Shown in pieces: positions 10,806-20,873 of a stretch of 64,000 nt of DNA. This stretch comes from Microplitis mediator. Lineage: Eukaryota > Arthropoda > Insecta > Hymenoptera > Braconidae. The translations under genes were made by a program, and so were the position numbers. Positions within the stretch are counted from its first letter, which is position 1. The number at the start of each line of letters is the position of its first letter. The notes below the pieces were generated by a model. The model made no database searches. It saw only the letters and a program-made list of their open reading frames with translations, and was not told where the DNA came from. The stretch spans positions 22,112,082-22,176,081 of the forward strand of contig NC_079974.1 in the NCBI RefSeq assembly GCF_029852145.1, read 5' to 3'.

Positions 10806-11350
10806 TTAATGATTAATAATTAATTTAATAACGGAAACATTTTTTTCCGGATGAATGCAACGAATATGTCGTTTTATGTTCGTCGATAATTTTCCGACGT
10901 GAGAACAGTAGGGGCACTTGAACCGAGGGGGTTTTTCACAGAAATGTTTAAGATGATAACTGAGACTGTACTGTTTGTTAAAAGTACTGCCGCAGTTCTG
11001 ATTCGGGCACTTAAATTCCCCTCTAGTTCTGTCTGATTTGTACGATTCGACAGACGTCACTGTTTCATTGGGATGCCTTTTCGTCGTGTGTTTCATAACC
11101 TCACGTTTCCGCGGACGGTAGTAACTTCTGGAGCACATGAAACTCGGCGGTTTTCCACATTCAAATTTCATATGCCGCGTCAAGTGTTTCCTCCACTGAA
11201 AAGCACTTGCGCAATTAGCATTGGGGCACTTGTAAACCTGTAAATTTTCCGGCGCGATGTAGTTTACGTCACCACTCTCAGTTTTTAATATCGTAGCAAT
11301 AGTAGGACCCATTTCTAGACTCGTTGATTCAAAAACGGGGTATTGATATT
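10806..11350 (-). CDS. lola: lola alternative terminal exon, tandem family type B, finger 2 damaged
   Basis: The exon encodes 180 aa; the acceptor is at 11351-11352. Finger 1 is intact (CPNANC ... RHMKFEC). Finger 2 reads FMCSRSYYRP where relatives have CSKC, so its second zinc cysteine is a serine. Fingers 3 (CPNQNC ... YHLKHFC) and 4 (CPYC ... RHIRCIH) are intact. The closest relative is the exon at 12410, about 1.6 kb away, which has the same change. The reading frame is open throughout. Confidence 0.86.
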
Positions 11351-11579
11351 CTGAAAAATAAAAATTTTATCGTCAAATTAATTAAAATTTTTTTTTGTAA
11401 ATTTATTGCTTATAAACTTAAATATTTTATAAAGGGAAATCCAAACGTTACATGCATTAAAAAAAAAAAATACATAATTTCAGAATTAATTATGAAATTT
11501 TTTAATCTCCTTCAACATGTTTATTTATATTTATAAAACTTATAATGAGTTACAATTATTAATGATTAATGATTAATAA

Positions 11580-12112
11580 TTAATACTGTCTAATAACGCG
11601 ATCACTTTTTCCCGGATGAATGCAATGAATATGTTTTTTTATGTTCGTCGAAAATTTCCCGACGTGAGAATAGTACGGGCACTTGAACCGGGGGGGATTG
11701 CCACAGAAATATTTAAGATGATAAGTAAGACTGTACTGTTTTTTGAAAGTACTGTTGCAGTTAATAATCGGGCACTTAAATTCCCCTCTTCTAGCTTTGT
11801 ACAATTCGACAAGTGTCGCTTTTTCATTGGGATGCTGTTTCGTCGTGTGTCTTATAACGGCCTGTTTCTGTGGCGAGCGGTATTCGCACTTGGAGCACAT
11901 GAACCTCGGCGGTTTTCCACATTTAGATTTTATATGTCGCGTCAAGTGTTTCTTCCACTTAAAAGAACTTGTGCAATTAGCATTAGGGCACTTATAAACC
12001 TGTACATTTTCCGGCGCGATATAGCCTACGTCATCGCTCTCAGTTATTATTGACGTACTAAAAGTAACACCCGTTCCTAGACTCGTTGGTTCAAAAACCG
12101 GGGTTTGAAATT
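11580..12112 (-). CDS. lola: lola alternative terminal exon, tandem family type A, finger 4 damaged
   Basis: The exon encodes 176 aa; the acceptor is at 12113-12114. Fingers 1-3 are intact (CPNANC; CSKC; CPIINC). Finger 4 reads CPYYSHVGK where its relatives read CPYC, a one-base change that removes a zinc cysteine. Finger 3 is followed by GNPPRFK instead of the GKPPRFK linker. The closest relative is the exon at 13206, with homology continuing into the upstream intron. The frame is otherwise intact. Confidence 0.86.
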
Positions 12113-12409
12113 CTGAAAAATAAATTTTCGTCATAAAATTAATTAAAATTTTTTTTTTTAATTTTTGCACATCAACAAATAACATTTTATTTTTCCGTTA
12201 TTTTACATCGAGGAAACCTAAACGTTACATGCGACATTTAACAAAAAAAACATAAATTTAAGGAATATTTCCTAAAAAAAAAAACTAAATGATTTGTGAA
12301 TTCGGAAATTTTTTAATAGCTCCTTAAATATATTTATTTATATATATTTATAACAGTTATAATAATTTACAATTATTAATATTAATGATTAATGATTAAT
12401 GATTAATAA

Positions 12410-12945
12410 TTAATACTGTTCAATAACGCAAACACTTTTTCCCGGATGAATGCAGCGAATATGTTGTTTTATGTTCGTCGATAATTTCCCGACGTGAAAA
12501 CAGTAGGGGCACTTGAACCGGGGGGGTTTGTCACAGAAATGTTTAAGATGATAAGTGAGACTGTACTGTTTTTTGAAAGTACTACCGCAGTTCTGATTCG
12601 GACACTTAAATTCCCCTCTAGTTCTGTCTGATTTGTACGATTCGACAGACGTCACTGTTTCATTGGGAAGCCTTTTCGCCGTGTGTTTCATAACCTCACG
12701 TTTCCGCGGACGGTAGTAACTTCTGGAGCACATGAAACTTGGCGGTTTTCCACATTCAAGTTTCATATGCCGCGTCAAGTGTTTCCTCCACTGAAAAGCA
12801 CTTGCGTAATTAGCATTGGGGCACTTGTAAACCTGTACATTTTCCGGCGCGATGTAGTTTACGTCACCACTCTCAGTTTTTAATATCGTAGCAATAGTAG
12901 GACCCGTTTCTAGACTCGTTGATTCAAAAACGGGGTATTGAAATT
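12410..12945 (-). CDS. lola: lola alternative terminal exon, tandem family type B, fingers 1 and 2 damaged
   Basis: The exon encodes 177 aa; the acceptor is at 12946-12947. Finger 1 has CPNANY (second cysteine to tyrosine). Finger 2 has CSRS (second cysteine to serine) and ends KRLPNE where relatives have H at the leucine. Fingers 3 and 4 are intact (CPNQNC; CPYC). There is no frameshift or stop, so the exon can still be translated, but only the second module should bind zinc normally. Confidence 0.86.
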
Positions 12946-13205
12946 CTGAAAAATAAAAATTTTATCGTCAAATTAATTAAAATTTTTTTTTCAATTTATT
13001 GCTTATAAACTTAAATATTTTATTTTTCCGTTACTATTTTACATCAGGGAAATCCAAACGTTACTAAATTTAAAAAAAAAACTACATAATTTCAGAATTA
13101 ATTATGAAATTTTTTAATCTCCTTAAACATGTTTATTTATATTTATAAAACTTATAATGAGTTACAATTATTAATGATTAATGATTAATGATTAATTATT
13201 AATAA

Positions 13206-13750
13206 TTAATACTGTTTGATAACGCGATCACTATTTCCCGGATGTCTGCGACGAATATGTTTTTTTACGTTCGTCGAAAATTTCCCGACGTGAAAACAGT
13301 AGGGGCACTTGAACCGGGGGGGTTTGTTACAGGAATGTTTAAGATGATAAGTGAGACGCGACTGTTTGATAAAAGTACTGCAGCAGTTAATATTCGGGCA
13401 CTTAAATTCCCCTCTTCTAACTTTGTCTGATTTGTACAATTCGACAAACGTCGCTGTTTCATTGGGATGCTGTGTCCTCGTGTGTCTTATAACGGCCTGT
13501 TTCCGTAGTGAGCGGTATTCGCATTTTGAGCATTTGAATCTCGGCGGTTTTCCACATTCAGATTTTATATGTCGCGTCAAGTGTTTTTCCCACTTAAAAG
13601 AACTTGTGCAATTAGCATTAGGGCACTTGTACTTAACCTGTACATTTTCAGGCGCGATATAGTCTACGTCATCTCTCTCAGTTTTTATTACCGTAGCAAA
13701 AGTAACACCCGTTCCTAGACTCATTGGTTTAAAAACCGCGGTTTGAAATT
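13206..13750 (-). CDS. lola: lola alternative terminal exon, tandem family type A, intact
   Basis: The exon encodes 180 aa; the acceptor is at 13751-13752. Fingers: CPNANC ... RHIKSEC, CSKC ... RHTRTQH, CPNINC ... YHLKHSC, CPYC ... KHIRRRH, with all sixteen ligands. It is the undamaged sister of the exon at 11580. Downstream of the stop is the same TTAATGA-type short repeat found after the other copies. Confidence 0.88.
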
Positions 13751-14050
13751 CTGAAAAATAAATTTTTGTCATAAAATTAATTAAAATTTTTTTTTTTAAT
13801 TTTTGCACATCAACAAATAACATTTTATTCTTCCGTTATTATTTTACCTCAGGGAAACCCAAACGTTACATGCGACATTTAACAAAAAAAACATAAATTT
13901 AAGGATTATTTCCTAAAAAAAAAAACTTAATGATTTGTGAATTCGGAAATTTTTTAATAGCTCCTTAAATATATTTATTTATATATATTTATAACAGTTA
14001 TAATAATTTACAATTATTAATATTAATGATTAATGATTAATAATTAATAA

Positions 14051-14529
14051 TTAATACTGTTCAATAACGCAAACACTTTTTCCCGGATGAATGCAGCGAA
14101 TATGTTGTTTTATGTTCGTCGATAATTTCCCGACGTGAAAACAGTAGGGGCACTTGAACCGGGGGGGTTTGTCACAGAAATGTTTAAGATGATAAGTAAG
14201 ACTGTACTGTTTTTTGAAAGTACTGCCGCAGTTAATATTCGGGCACTTAAATTCCCCTCTAGCTTTGTCTGGTTTGTACAATTCGACAAGCGTCACTGTT
14301 TCATTGGGATGCTGTTTCGTCGTGTGTTTCATAACGTCGTGTTTCCGTGGCGAACGGTAGTAACACTTGGAGCACATGAACCGCGGCGGTTTTCCGCACT
14401 CAAAGTTTATGTGTTTCGTTAAATTGCTACGCCATTTAAATACACGGTTGCAATTTTCATTCGGGCAACCGTAAACTTCGTCCTGGAGATCTCTCCCTGC
14501 TGCGCGGCGGCCATATTGAATTATATAAC
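14051..14529 (-). CDS. lola: lola alternative terminal exon, tandem family, chimeric first half
   Basis: The exon encodes 158 aa; the acceptor is at 14530-14531. Fingers 2-4 match the tandem family (CSKC; CPNINC; CPYC with FHVGKLSTN). The N-terminal linker (YIIQYGRRAAGRD) and finger 1 (CPNENC ... KHINFEC, core RVFKWRSN) resemble instead the exon at 14759 (KVFNWRSN). This suggests recombination or gene conversion at the edge of the duplicated block. All ligands are intact. Confidence 0.87.
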
Positions 14530-14758
14530 CTGTAAAACATAAATAAATACAAAAAGAATAATTAGTATCTTTGTAAAAAAAATTTTTTATTAATTATCAT
14601 TAATCTTATTAATTAATAAAATTAGTAAACAATATAATTATATATTTTTTATACATTTTGTCCTTTTCGTCAGCTAAATTTATTTTAAAATTTATTTTAA
14701 AAAATGAATGAATAATTTCAAAAAATTTTGTATGTTTAATTTTAATTAACAACTGTAA

Positions 14759-15285
14759 TTATTTATGTTCATTAGATGGATTAAAAATAGAGACCTGCTG
14801 ATACTTTGGAGTCTTATCACACATATAACTGGTGTGATAATTCAAAGCATATAAATTTGTGAAGGAAGCGCCGCAATCTGTGTTGCCGCATATAAATTGT
14901 CCCGTAGGCACTTCGTGTTTTAGTATTTGATGACTTAAGATCTGCTCGGGCTGAAGATCCTGACTACTGTTAATCAGAGGATTACTGTGCTGCTGATTAA
15001 TCGCTTCGGTTAATTGGTTAGGATGCTTTGCGCTTGCGTGTCTTAGCACGTGTTGCTTAAATGGCGACTGATAATCACAGCGCGAGCATCGAAATCTCGG
15101 TGATTTTCCGCACTCGTATTTCATGTGACGCGTCAAATTACTGCGCCAATTAAATACTTTACTGCAATTTTTATTCGGACAGTGGAATTCCGCGGCGTCT
15201 ATTGCTATCACACAGTCGTCTGTACTTTCAACTTTAACTTTGCTTCGGGGGTTTATTTGTTTTACCGGCGACGTTGCTGTCCAGT
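14759..15285 (-). CDS. lola: lola alternative terminal exon, three fingers, eroded fourth
   Basis: The exon encodes 174 aa; the acceptor is at 15286-15287. Fingers 1-3 are CPNKNC ... RHMKYEC, CSRC ... RHASAKH and CGNTDC ... YHTSYMC. Where the fourth finger should begin (usually PPRYKCPYC) the protein reads TPKYQQVSIF and ends at NEHK, so no zinc ligands remain there. The between-module spacer is long (about 45 residues, Q/S-rich). Frame intact. Confidence 0.86.
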
Positions 15286-15586
15286 CTGAAAAATACAAAT
15301 TTTCGAATTGTTAATAATTAATTTTATTTATTTCCTGTTATAAAAAATCATTTAAAAAAATTTTTTAATTTTCCCAAACACCGTAGCGTTATTTTTAAAA
15401 TTACTTAGCAAGTTTGTTGAAAGTCCTAAAAAAAATTAATTTTCAATCAGGTGATGGATCAAGAATTTTATTTAAATTATTTTACATACTTATTATATAT
15501 TTTAATTAACAGTAATTATTTGCCAGACGTTTATTTAATGAAAAATACAAGCAGGTACATGATCACATTAATTAATAAAGAAACTA

Positions 15587-15678
15587 TTAACCCTTCGGCA
15601 CTCACGGGTTTTTTACGCGCTTGCGCAAAAGGAAGTCAAATAACTCGAAGTCATGGCAGCGAAATGCTGACGGGTTAA
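15587..15678. mobile_element. short TTAA-flanked inverted-repeat element overlapping a stop codon
   Basis: It begins TTAACCCTTCGGCA and ends TGCTGACGGGTTAA, whose reverse complement is TTAACCCGTCAGCA (two mismatches in 14). A TTAA at each end with CCC/GGG termini is the pattern of piggyBac-type insertions. The 92 bases have no coding capacity. The right-hand TTAA (15675-15678) supplies the TAA stop of the adjoining lola exon on the minus strand. Confidence 0.6.
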
Positions 15679-16192
15679 AGATCATGAAAGCGATCAATTA
15701 TTCTAACTTCCTCTTTAGGATGTTGCAAACTGATGTGCATTACAATGGGATTTACTTTCATAGTCTGGAAATTACATTTAGAACATCTGTATCTAGGTCC
15801 ATTCTTAGGACGACATTGGAATTTAATATGATGAGTCAAAGATCTCTCAAGTGAAAATATACGATTGCAGTTTAAATTCGGGCACCTAAAATACCCGAGC
15901 TCAGATCCTTGACTTCGTATCTGTCTATTTTCTACATCATCTTCTTCGTCTTCTTCTTCATCATGAATTTCAAACTCTTCTCCCTCTACTTCGTCTTCAT
16001 CTTCATCTTCTTCATCATCATCTTCTTCATCCAGAACAAAATCTTCGTCATCTTCGTCATCATTGTCAACTTCTACCTCTTGACCTTCGTCTTCTTCTTC
16101 GTCAAGATCAATCACCGGTTTTTTAATTTTCTTCTCTTCTTTCTTAATGTCAACTTTTTCTTCCTCGAAATCCATAACCTCTATTTTAATTC
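15675..16192 (-). CDS. lola: lola alternative terminal exon with long acidic region, one module
   Basis: The exon encodes 171 aa; the acceptor is at 16193-16194. Residues of roughly 20-95 are almost entirely D/E with a few K and V, coded by GAA, GAT and GAC runs. One module follows: CPNLNC ... HHIKFQC and CSKC ... MHISLQH, with a longer linker (RPKNGPRYR). The acidic block could act as an activation or histone-binding region. The stop codon lies in the terminal repeat of the small element at 15587-15678. Confidence 0.86.
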
Positions 16193-16810
16193 CTGAAAAA
16201 TTAAACAAAAAAAATTTTGTTAGAAAAAATTATACAACAAAATTCAATTTATCTTAGAAATTAATGCAGTTTAGTCAATTCATTAACATTTTGAATTTTT
16301 TAATAAACAATTTTTATTAATTAACTGTTGAAAAAAAAATACAAATATTTAATTAAACATCCAGTGTTTTTTTTGTAATCATTTCGACATTTGTTCGAAC
16401 GCAATTAATACATTTCTAAGAGAGCAGAAATTAATTACTATTTCTATAAATACTACCGTGTAAAAATTTTCCAAAGTTTCCCGCGAACTTTCAAATTTGA
16501 AACAATTCTGCATAATTCGGCTTGAAAATTTCTGGTTTTAAAAACTTTGAAGCCACTTATGAACTTTTCAAAAATAAGTAAATTGAAATTTTTTTCAAAA
16601 TTCCAATGATCAAATTTCGAAGCTCACTATAATGACATTTGGAAAAACACTTTTTTTACAAGCAGTTTTTGAAAAATTTTGATCATAACCTCTAAGCGAA
16701 TCACCAGATAAATTTTTCAAATAAATTGTGCGCCGCGAATTATAAACAAATAACTAATCCTACGACTTATCAAAAAATAAAGAAATTTGAATTTTTACAA
16801 CAAAAAATAA

Positions 16811-17427
16811 TTATTCAGTGCGACGGCACTTGTGATGGATCAAACTTTGTTTGTGTTTATAACTTTTCAAACAATCAACATTACTGCAAACAAAGGGCCC
16901 GTTTGCCAGTCGCTCATATTTTTTTTTCTTGAACAAATGTTCGTTTTGTTCAACAGCTTTAACACAAGTGTCCTTGTGAACAGTTTTTGTGTGCCGATTA
17001 ACGTCGCTTATGTACCGCGACTGATAATCGCAGTACGTGCACTTGTATCTCGGCGGTTTTCCACAGATTTCTAAATGCCCCCTCAAACTTCGCTCGTGAC
17101 TAAACGCGCTGGTGCAATTGCTGTTAATACACCGAAATTTTCCGTCCGGATCCATCTCGAGAATTTCCGCGGGCTCTTTCTTAACAAGATGCTTTGTTTC
17201 GATGTGTTTTTTGAGGTTATGCTTCCAGCACGTTTTGTAATCGCACTCATTGCATTCAAATCGCCAGGGTTGCCCACATCTGTACTGAACATGATGAACA
17301 AAACTCGGATGTTTGTTAAAAAATCTAAGACAATCCGAATTCGGGCATCTGTATCTTCCTGATGTGAGATATCGTTTATTTTTCTTGTAACTTTTGTAAG
17401 CGACTCGCATCATCGGGACTAATAAAT
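16811..17427 (-). CDS. lola: lola alternative terminal exon, five fingers
   Basis: The exon encodes 204 aa, the longest among the zinc-finger exons; the acceptor is at 17428-17429. Fingers: CPNSDC ... HHVQYRC, CNEC ... KHIETKH, CINSNC ... GHLEIC (H-x3-C), CTYC ... RHTKTVH, then an extra CSNVDC ... IHHKC near the end. It is a tandem paralogue of the exon at 17688 (shared LLVPM start, CNECDYKTCWKHNLKKH, AFSH-RSLRGH). The fifth, partial C2HC finger is unique to this copy. Confidence 0.87.
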
Positions 17428-17687
17428 CTGAAAAATAATAATAATAATATTTGTTATTATTTATATTAATAACAAAATTTCATATTTTTTAATTACAGTT
17501 CAAAATCATGCTGAAAAAATTCTTAAAAAAATTTTTATTTTGCATTAATTACTTTTATTAATTAAATTTCGTGAAAAAAAAAATTTTGAGGGAAGAAATA
17601 ATACGACAGTATAAATAAGAAATTTTTAATGATAATTAATCAATTTTTCATTTTTTTTTTTTTTTTTGTTTTTCCTTCAAACAAACG

Positions 17688-18175
17688 TTAATTTTCTTCA
17701 TCTTTGGCGGACTTGTCAGTGTGAACATTTTTTGTGTGACGATTAAGAGCACCCGAGTAATGCGACTCATAATTGCAGAAATTGCACTTGAATTTCGGAG
17801 GTTTTCCGCAAATTCTCATGTGTCCTCTCAAACTTCGCTTGTGACTGAACGCGCTCGGGCAGTTTTTATTTAGGCAATGAAATTTTCCATCCTCATCCTT
17901 CTTGACAATTTCCGCGGGCCTTCTCTTAACAATATGCTTCAATTCGATGTGCTTTTTCAGGTTATGCTTCCAGCATGTTTTGTAATCACATTCATTGCAT
18001 TCAAATCGTCGAGTGTTTTTTTTGCAATAGTACTTGACATGACTGACTAGAATTTTCTCTTCGCTGAAAAATCTACGGCAGCCGGTATTTGGACATCTGT
18101 GTATTCCTGATGTGAGAATAGTTTTATTAGACACGTAATTTTCGTAAGCGATTCGCACCATCGGGACTAATAAAC
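17688..18175 (-). CDS. lola: lola alternative terminal exon, two modules, sister of 16811
   Basis: The exon encodes 161 aa; the acceptor is at 18176-18177. Fingers: CPNTGC ... SHVKYYC, CNEC ... KHIELKH, CLNKNC ... GHMRIC, CNFC ... RHTKNVH. Identity with the neighbour at 16811 is high across finger 2 and the spacer (KRRPAEIVKKDEDGKF against KKEPAEILEMDPDGKF). It ends shortly after finger 4 without the extra finger. All ligands are present. Confidence 0.88.
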
Positions 18176-18493
18176 CTGGAAAATAATAATAATAAAATTT
18201 GTTATTATTCACATTGATAACAACAATTTTAATTTTTTGACTACAATGGAAAAATCACGCCGGCACTTCTTAAAAAAATTTTTATTTTAAATTAATTTCT
18301 AATAAATAAATAAAAAAATAATGAAGGGAATAAATAATACGAGAGTTTAAAAAAAAATCAATTTTTATATAAAACTTTTTTATACATAGACGTAGATACA
18401 AAAATTTAAGTTATCTACTGAGATTCAGCCGCCATTTTGTCGGCTATGAGTTATGCGCAGAATCTTATGTGCGGAAGAACTTCAGGTTCACAT

Positions 18494-18762
18494 TTAAAGA
18501 CTCTGTGACAATTGAGAGGTAGACGAAAAAAATTTCCTGTACATATTATCATCGGAGGTTTTCAGACTGAGACTTTTACCAGGATGTCTGATCGCCGTAT
18601 GCCTCACCATGGAATTATGCTCCCGCGCTTTGAACCCGCAGTGGTCGCATTCAAAAAAAAAAGGTCTTTTATATTTTTTAAGCCGCCGAAATTTCTTCTT
18701 TTTTTTTGGTGGCTGGAAACTTTCTTTAAGCCGCACCAGCTGAACAAATGGAATTTTCAATC
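18494..18762 (-). CDS. lola: lola alternative terminal exon, single C2H2 finger with basic region
   Basis: The exon encodes 88 aa; the acceptor is at 18763-18764. The usual C2HC first finger is missing. In its place is a lysine/arginine-rich stretch (PPKKKKKFRRLKKYKR), which could serve as a nuclear signal or DNA contact. It is followed by one finger (CDHC ... RHTAIRH) and an S/T-rich tail. Correct phase and an open frame argue for a real exon, though it may be a remnant. Confidence 0.75.
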
Positions 18763-19106
18763 CTGTAAAATAGTTAATAATTTTAGTAAAAATTTATCAT
18801 AAATTTTAATTCAAATTCGAAGCGCTTATCATTATATTTTTTTTGAGCGGGAAATTTAAAAATAATTTTTATTTATTAAATTTAGTGAAAAAAATTTTAT
18901 TAAAATTAATTATATTTATTTTTGGTAAATTAACATAAATTTATATAAATTTTTGTTCTAATCTCTATAAATTAATTATAGTTCTTACATATATATTTTT
19001 TATATAAAAAAATAAATAATAAATATTTCACAATAAAAATCGCGGGAAAAAAATTTTAAATATTTTTTTAAATCTAAATATTTACAAGTCTGTAAAATGA
19101 ACGTAA

Positions 19107-19639
19107 TTAATTAGTACAGAGAAGAGTTTGATCGACATAAACAACATCACTTCCTGGATGTATAACTTGGACATGTTTTTTAATATCCGCGCTCCATTTT
19201 GACTGATGTTCGCAGTAGGGGCACTTGTACCTCGGCGGTCTTCCGCAAATTTTCATGTGTTTGTTCAAATAGAACTCGTCATTGAATGTACTGCCGCAGT
19301 TTATATTCAAACATGAAAATTTACCCGGCACTCGGGAACTGTATCGCTCGACGACCCAAATCTCTTGTCCCGGATGCCTTTTTTTGCAGTGCGTCTTAAC
19401 ATTGCACTTCATGTGGGACAAATAATCGCAATACGGGCACTGAAATCGCGGAGGTTTTCCGCAATGATAATTAACATGCGTTCCCAAGTGACGTTTTTCT
19501 TTAAATACACTCGTGCAATTCGGATTCGGGCAGGGATATTTTTTCGATTTTGCCGAATTGCTTCCCCTGTATTTATTTTCCCTCCCCATTTCACCGGCAA
19601 ATGTCTCATGCTGCATCATAAGATATCTTGAGTCGTACC
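19107..19639 (-). CDS. lola: lola alternative terminal exon, two finger modules
   Basis: The exon encodes 176 aa; the acceptor is at 19640-19641. Fingers: CPNPNC ... THVNYHC, CPYC ... THCKKRH, CLNINC ... KHMKIC (H-x3-C), CPYC ... KHVQVIH. All sixteen ligands are present. The linkers GKPPRFQ and GRPPRYK are canonical. The last finger (EHQSKWSADIKKH) is close to that of 4076. Confidence 0.88.
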
Positions 19640-19928
19640 CTGGAAAAATAAATAAAATATTTATAATTAATAAATAAATTTATCAATTAAACTTTAAAAT
19701 AAATCACAATAACAAAAATAAACTTAATTTCATCACAAAAATATAAAATAAGCAATTAAATGAAAAATTCAAACTACAACTAATTTGAAGTTTTATTTTT
19801 TAGGTTATTGTTTAAAATTTTTATTAAATACAATACAATTAATTACATGGTCAATAAATATTATCAGCTAATAAATTTCATTTTATTTTTTATTCAACTC
19901 ATGCCTGATGTTCTAAAAACTCCTAAAA

Positions 19929-20072
19929 TTGTCCCAGCACAAGAATATGTACCTCAGGTTTTATTTTCTACCCCCACTCTGCAGTAGAGTCTCCCACTTT
20001 TCCTCGCGCGTGCGCAGCTTAGAAACAGTCAGTAGTGGGGGCGATTCGAAGTTCATTCCCTCTCCGGGACAA
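19929..20072. mobile_element. MITE-like element, TTGTCC family, copy 3 (reversed)
   Basis: It is in opposite orientation to the copy at 653: it starts TTGTCCCAGCAC and ends TCTCCGGGACAA, with inner blocks CTCCCACTTTTCC, GCGCGTGCGCAG and CGAAGTTCATTC. It lies in the 0.8 kb spacer between the exons at 19107 and 20432. Both ends are recognisable. Confidence 0.65.
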
Positions 20073-20431
20073 GTTCGTGTCACGAGCAAATAATCTAGTC
20101 GCTAAATATGTTTAGAATTACTAATATATCAAACTGTCGGTCTATAAATAATTACGTTAATTTTTTATTGGTTCAAAATATAAAAATAAATAAAAAATGA
20201 GCGGTAAAAGTAAAGAAGTGTCCTAACCTCAGTTTAAAATTTACTTTGCAAGTAAAATAATTCACAGAAATCAGACATTTGTTGAATAAAATACAACATA
20301 GCAAGTGCGCTAAGTAATTAACCGTCAAATACGATGCGCACATATTACGCGCACCTGCGAATGTGTTAAAAACATTCTGCCGTATAAAGACTCACTTAGC
20401 CCACTCACTATGCAATGAACTATTTTTTGAA

Positions 20432-20742
20432 TCAATAGTGATAATAAACAGGTTTTTCTGCCATTTGATTACAGGATTTATTAGTAATATTATATAATTC
20501 AATCACAGCATTATCGTAATCAGGATGTTTTCTTCGTGCGTGTTTCTGTACATCGTGTTTATACACAGATTTGTAATTACAGTAAACACATAAATAACGA
20601 GGTGGTTTACCGCACTCGTGTTTCATATGAAAACGTAACCGATACTGATTCGCGTAAGTACTTCGACAATTTGGATTTAAACATGGATATTTAACTAACG
20701 TTGTCGACGACTTCTTAGTAACAACTGCTGGGTAACTATAGC
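20432..20742 (-). CDS. lola: lola alternative terminal exon, one finger module
   Basis: The exon encodes 102 aa; the acceptor is at 20743-20744. One module: CLNPNC ... FHMKHEC and CVYC ... KHARRKH, joined by GKPPRYL. A short tail ends in VYYHY. The first in-frame ATG falls inside finger 1, so the exon is easily truncated by ATG-based gene calling. All eight ligands are present. Confidence 0.87.
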
Positions 20743-20873
20743 CTGTAAGAACACAAAAAAAATTTTTTTCTTAGTCATTTGGTCACAATTATAAATTACC
20801 ATTTATTAATAATAAATAAATATACAATAAAAAATTTCTTAGGTAACTAGCAGATAGTGATAAATAAATATAT

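Larger units (their letters stand above)
10793..14060. repeat. recurrent TTAATGA short tandem repeats after the stops of duplicated exons
   Basis: Short tandem runs of ATTAATG or TTAATGATTAATGA occur at about 10793-10820, 11558-11582, 12380-12412, 13170-13205 and 14022-14055. Each sits immediately downstream of a tandem-family stop codon (minus strand). Their identical relative position shows that the spacers were duplicated along with the exons. Confidence 0.75.
10806..14400. repeat. tandem duplication of a two-exon unit, period about 1.6 kb
   Basis: Exon order is B (10806), A (11580), B (12410), A (13206), B-like (14051). Distances between equivalent stops are 1604, 1626 and 1641 bases. 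Introns upstream of A copies share an extended stretch (11580 and 13206 both continue upstream into codons reading LFVDVQKLKKK), and intron fragments such as CTAAAAAAAAAA and AAACGTTACATGCG recur. The unit is an exon pair plus spacers. Confidence 0.8.

Noticed and set aside
3610..19631. Plus-strand frames over zinc-finger exons (for example 4220-4612, 11616-12053, 17075-17362)
   Set aside because: They are antisense shadows: the conserved minus-strand fingers constrain the other strand, giving repeated pseudo-peptides such as IRALxSRRFS.
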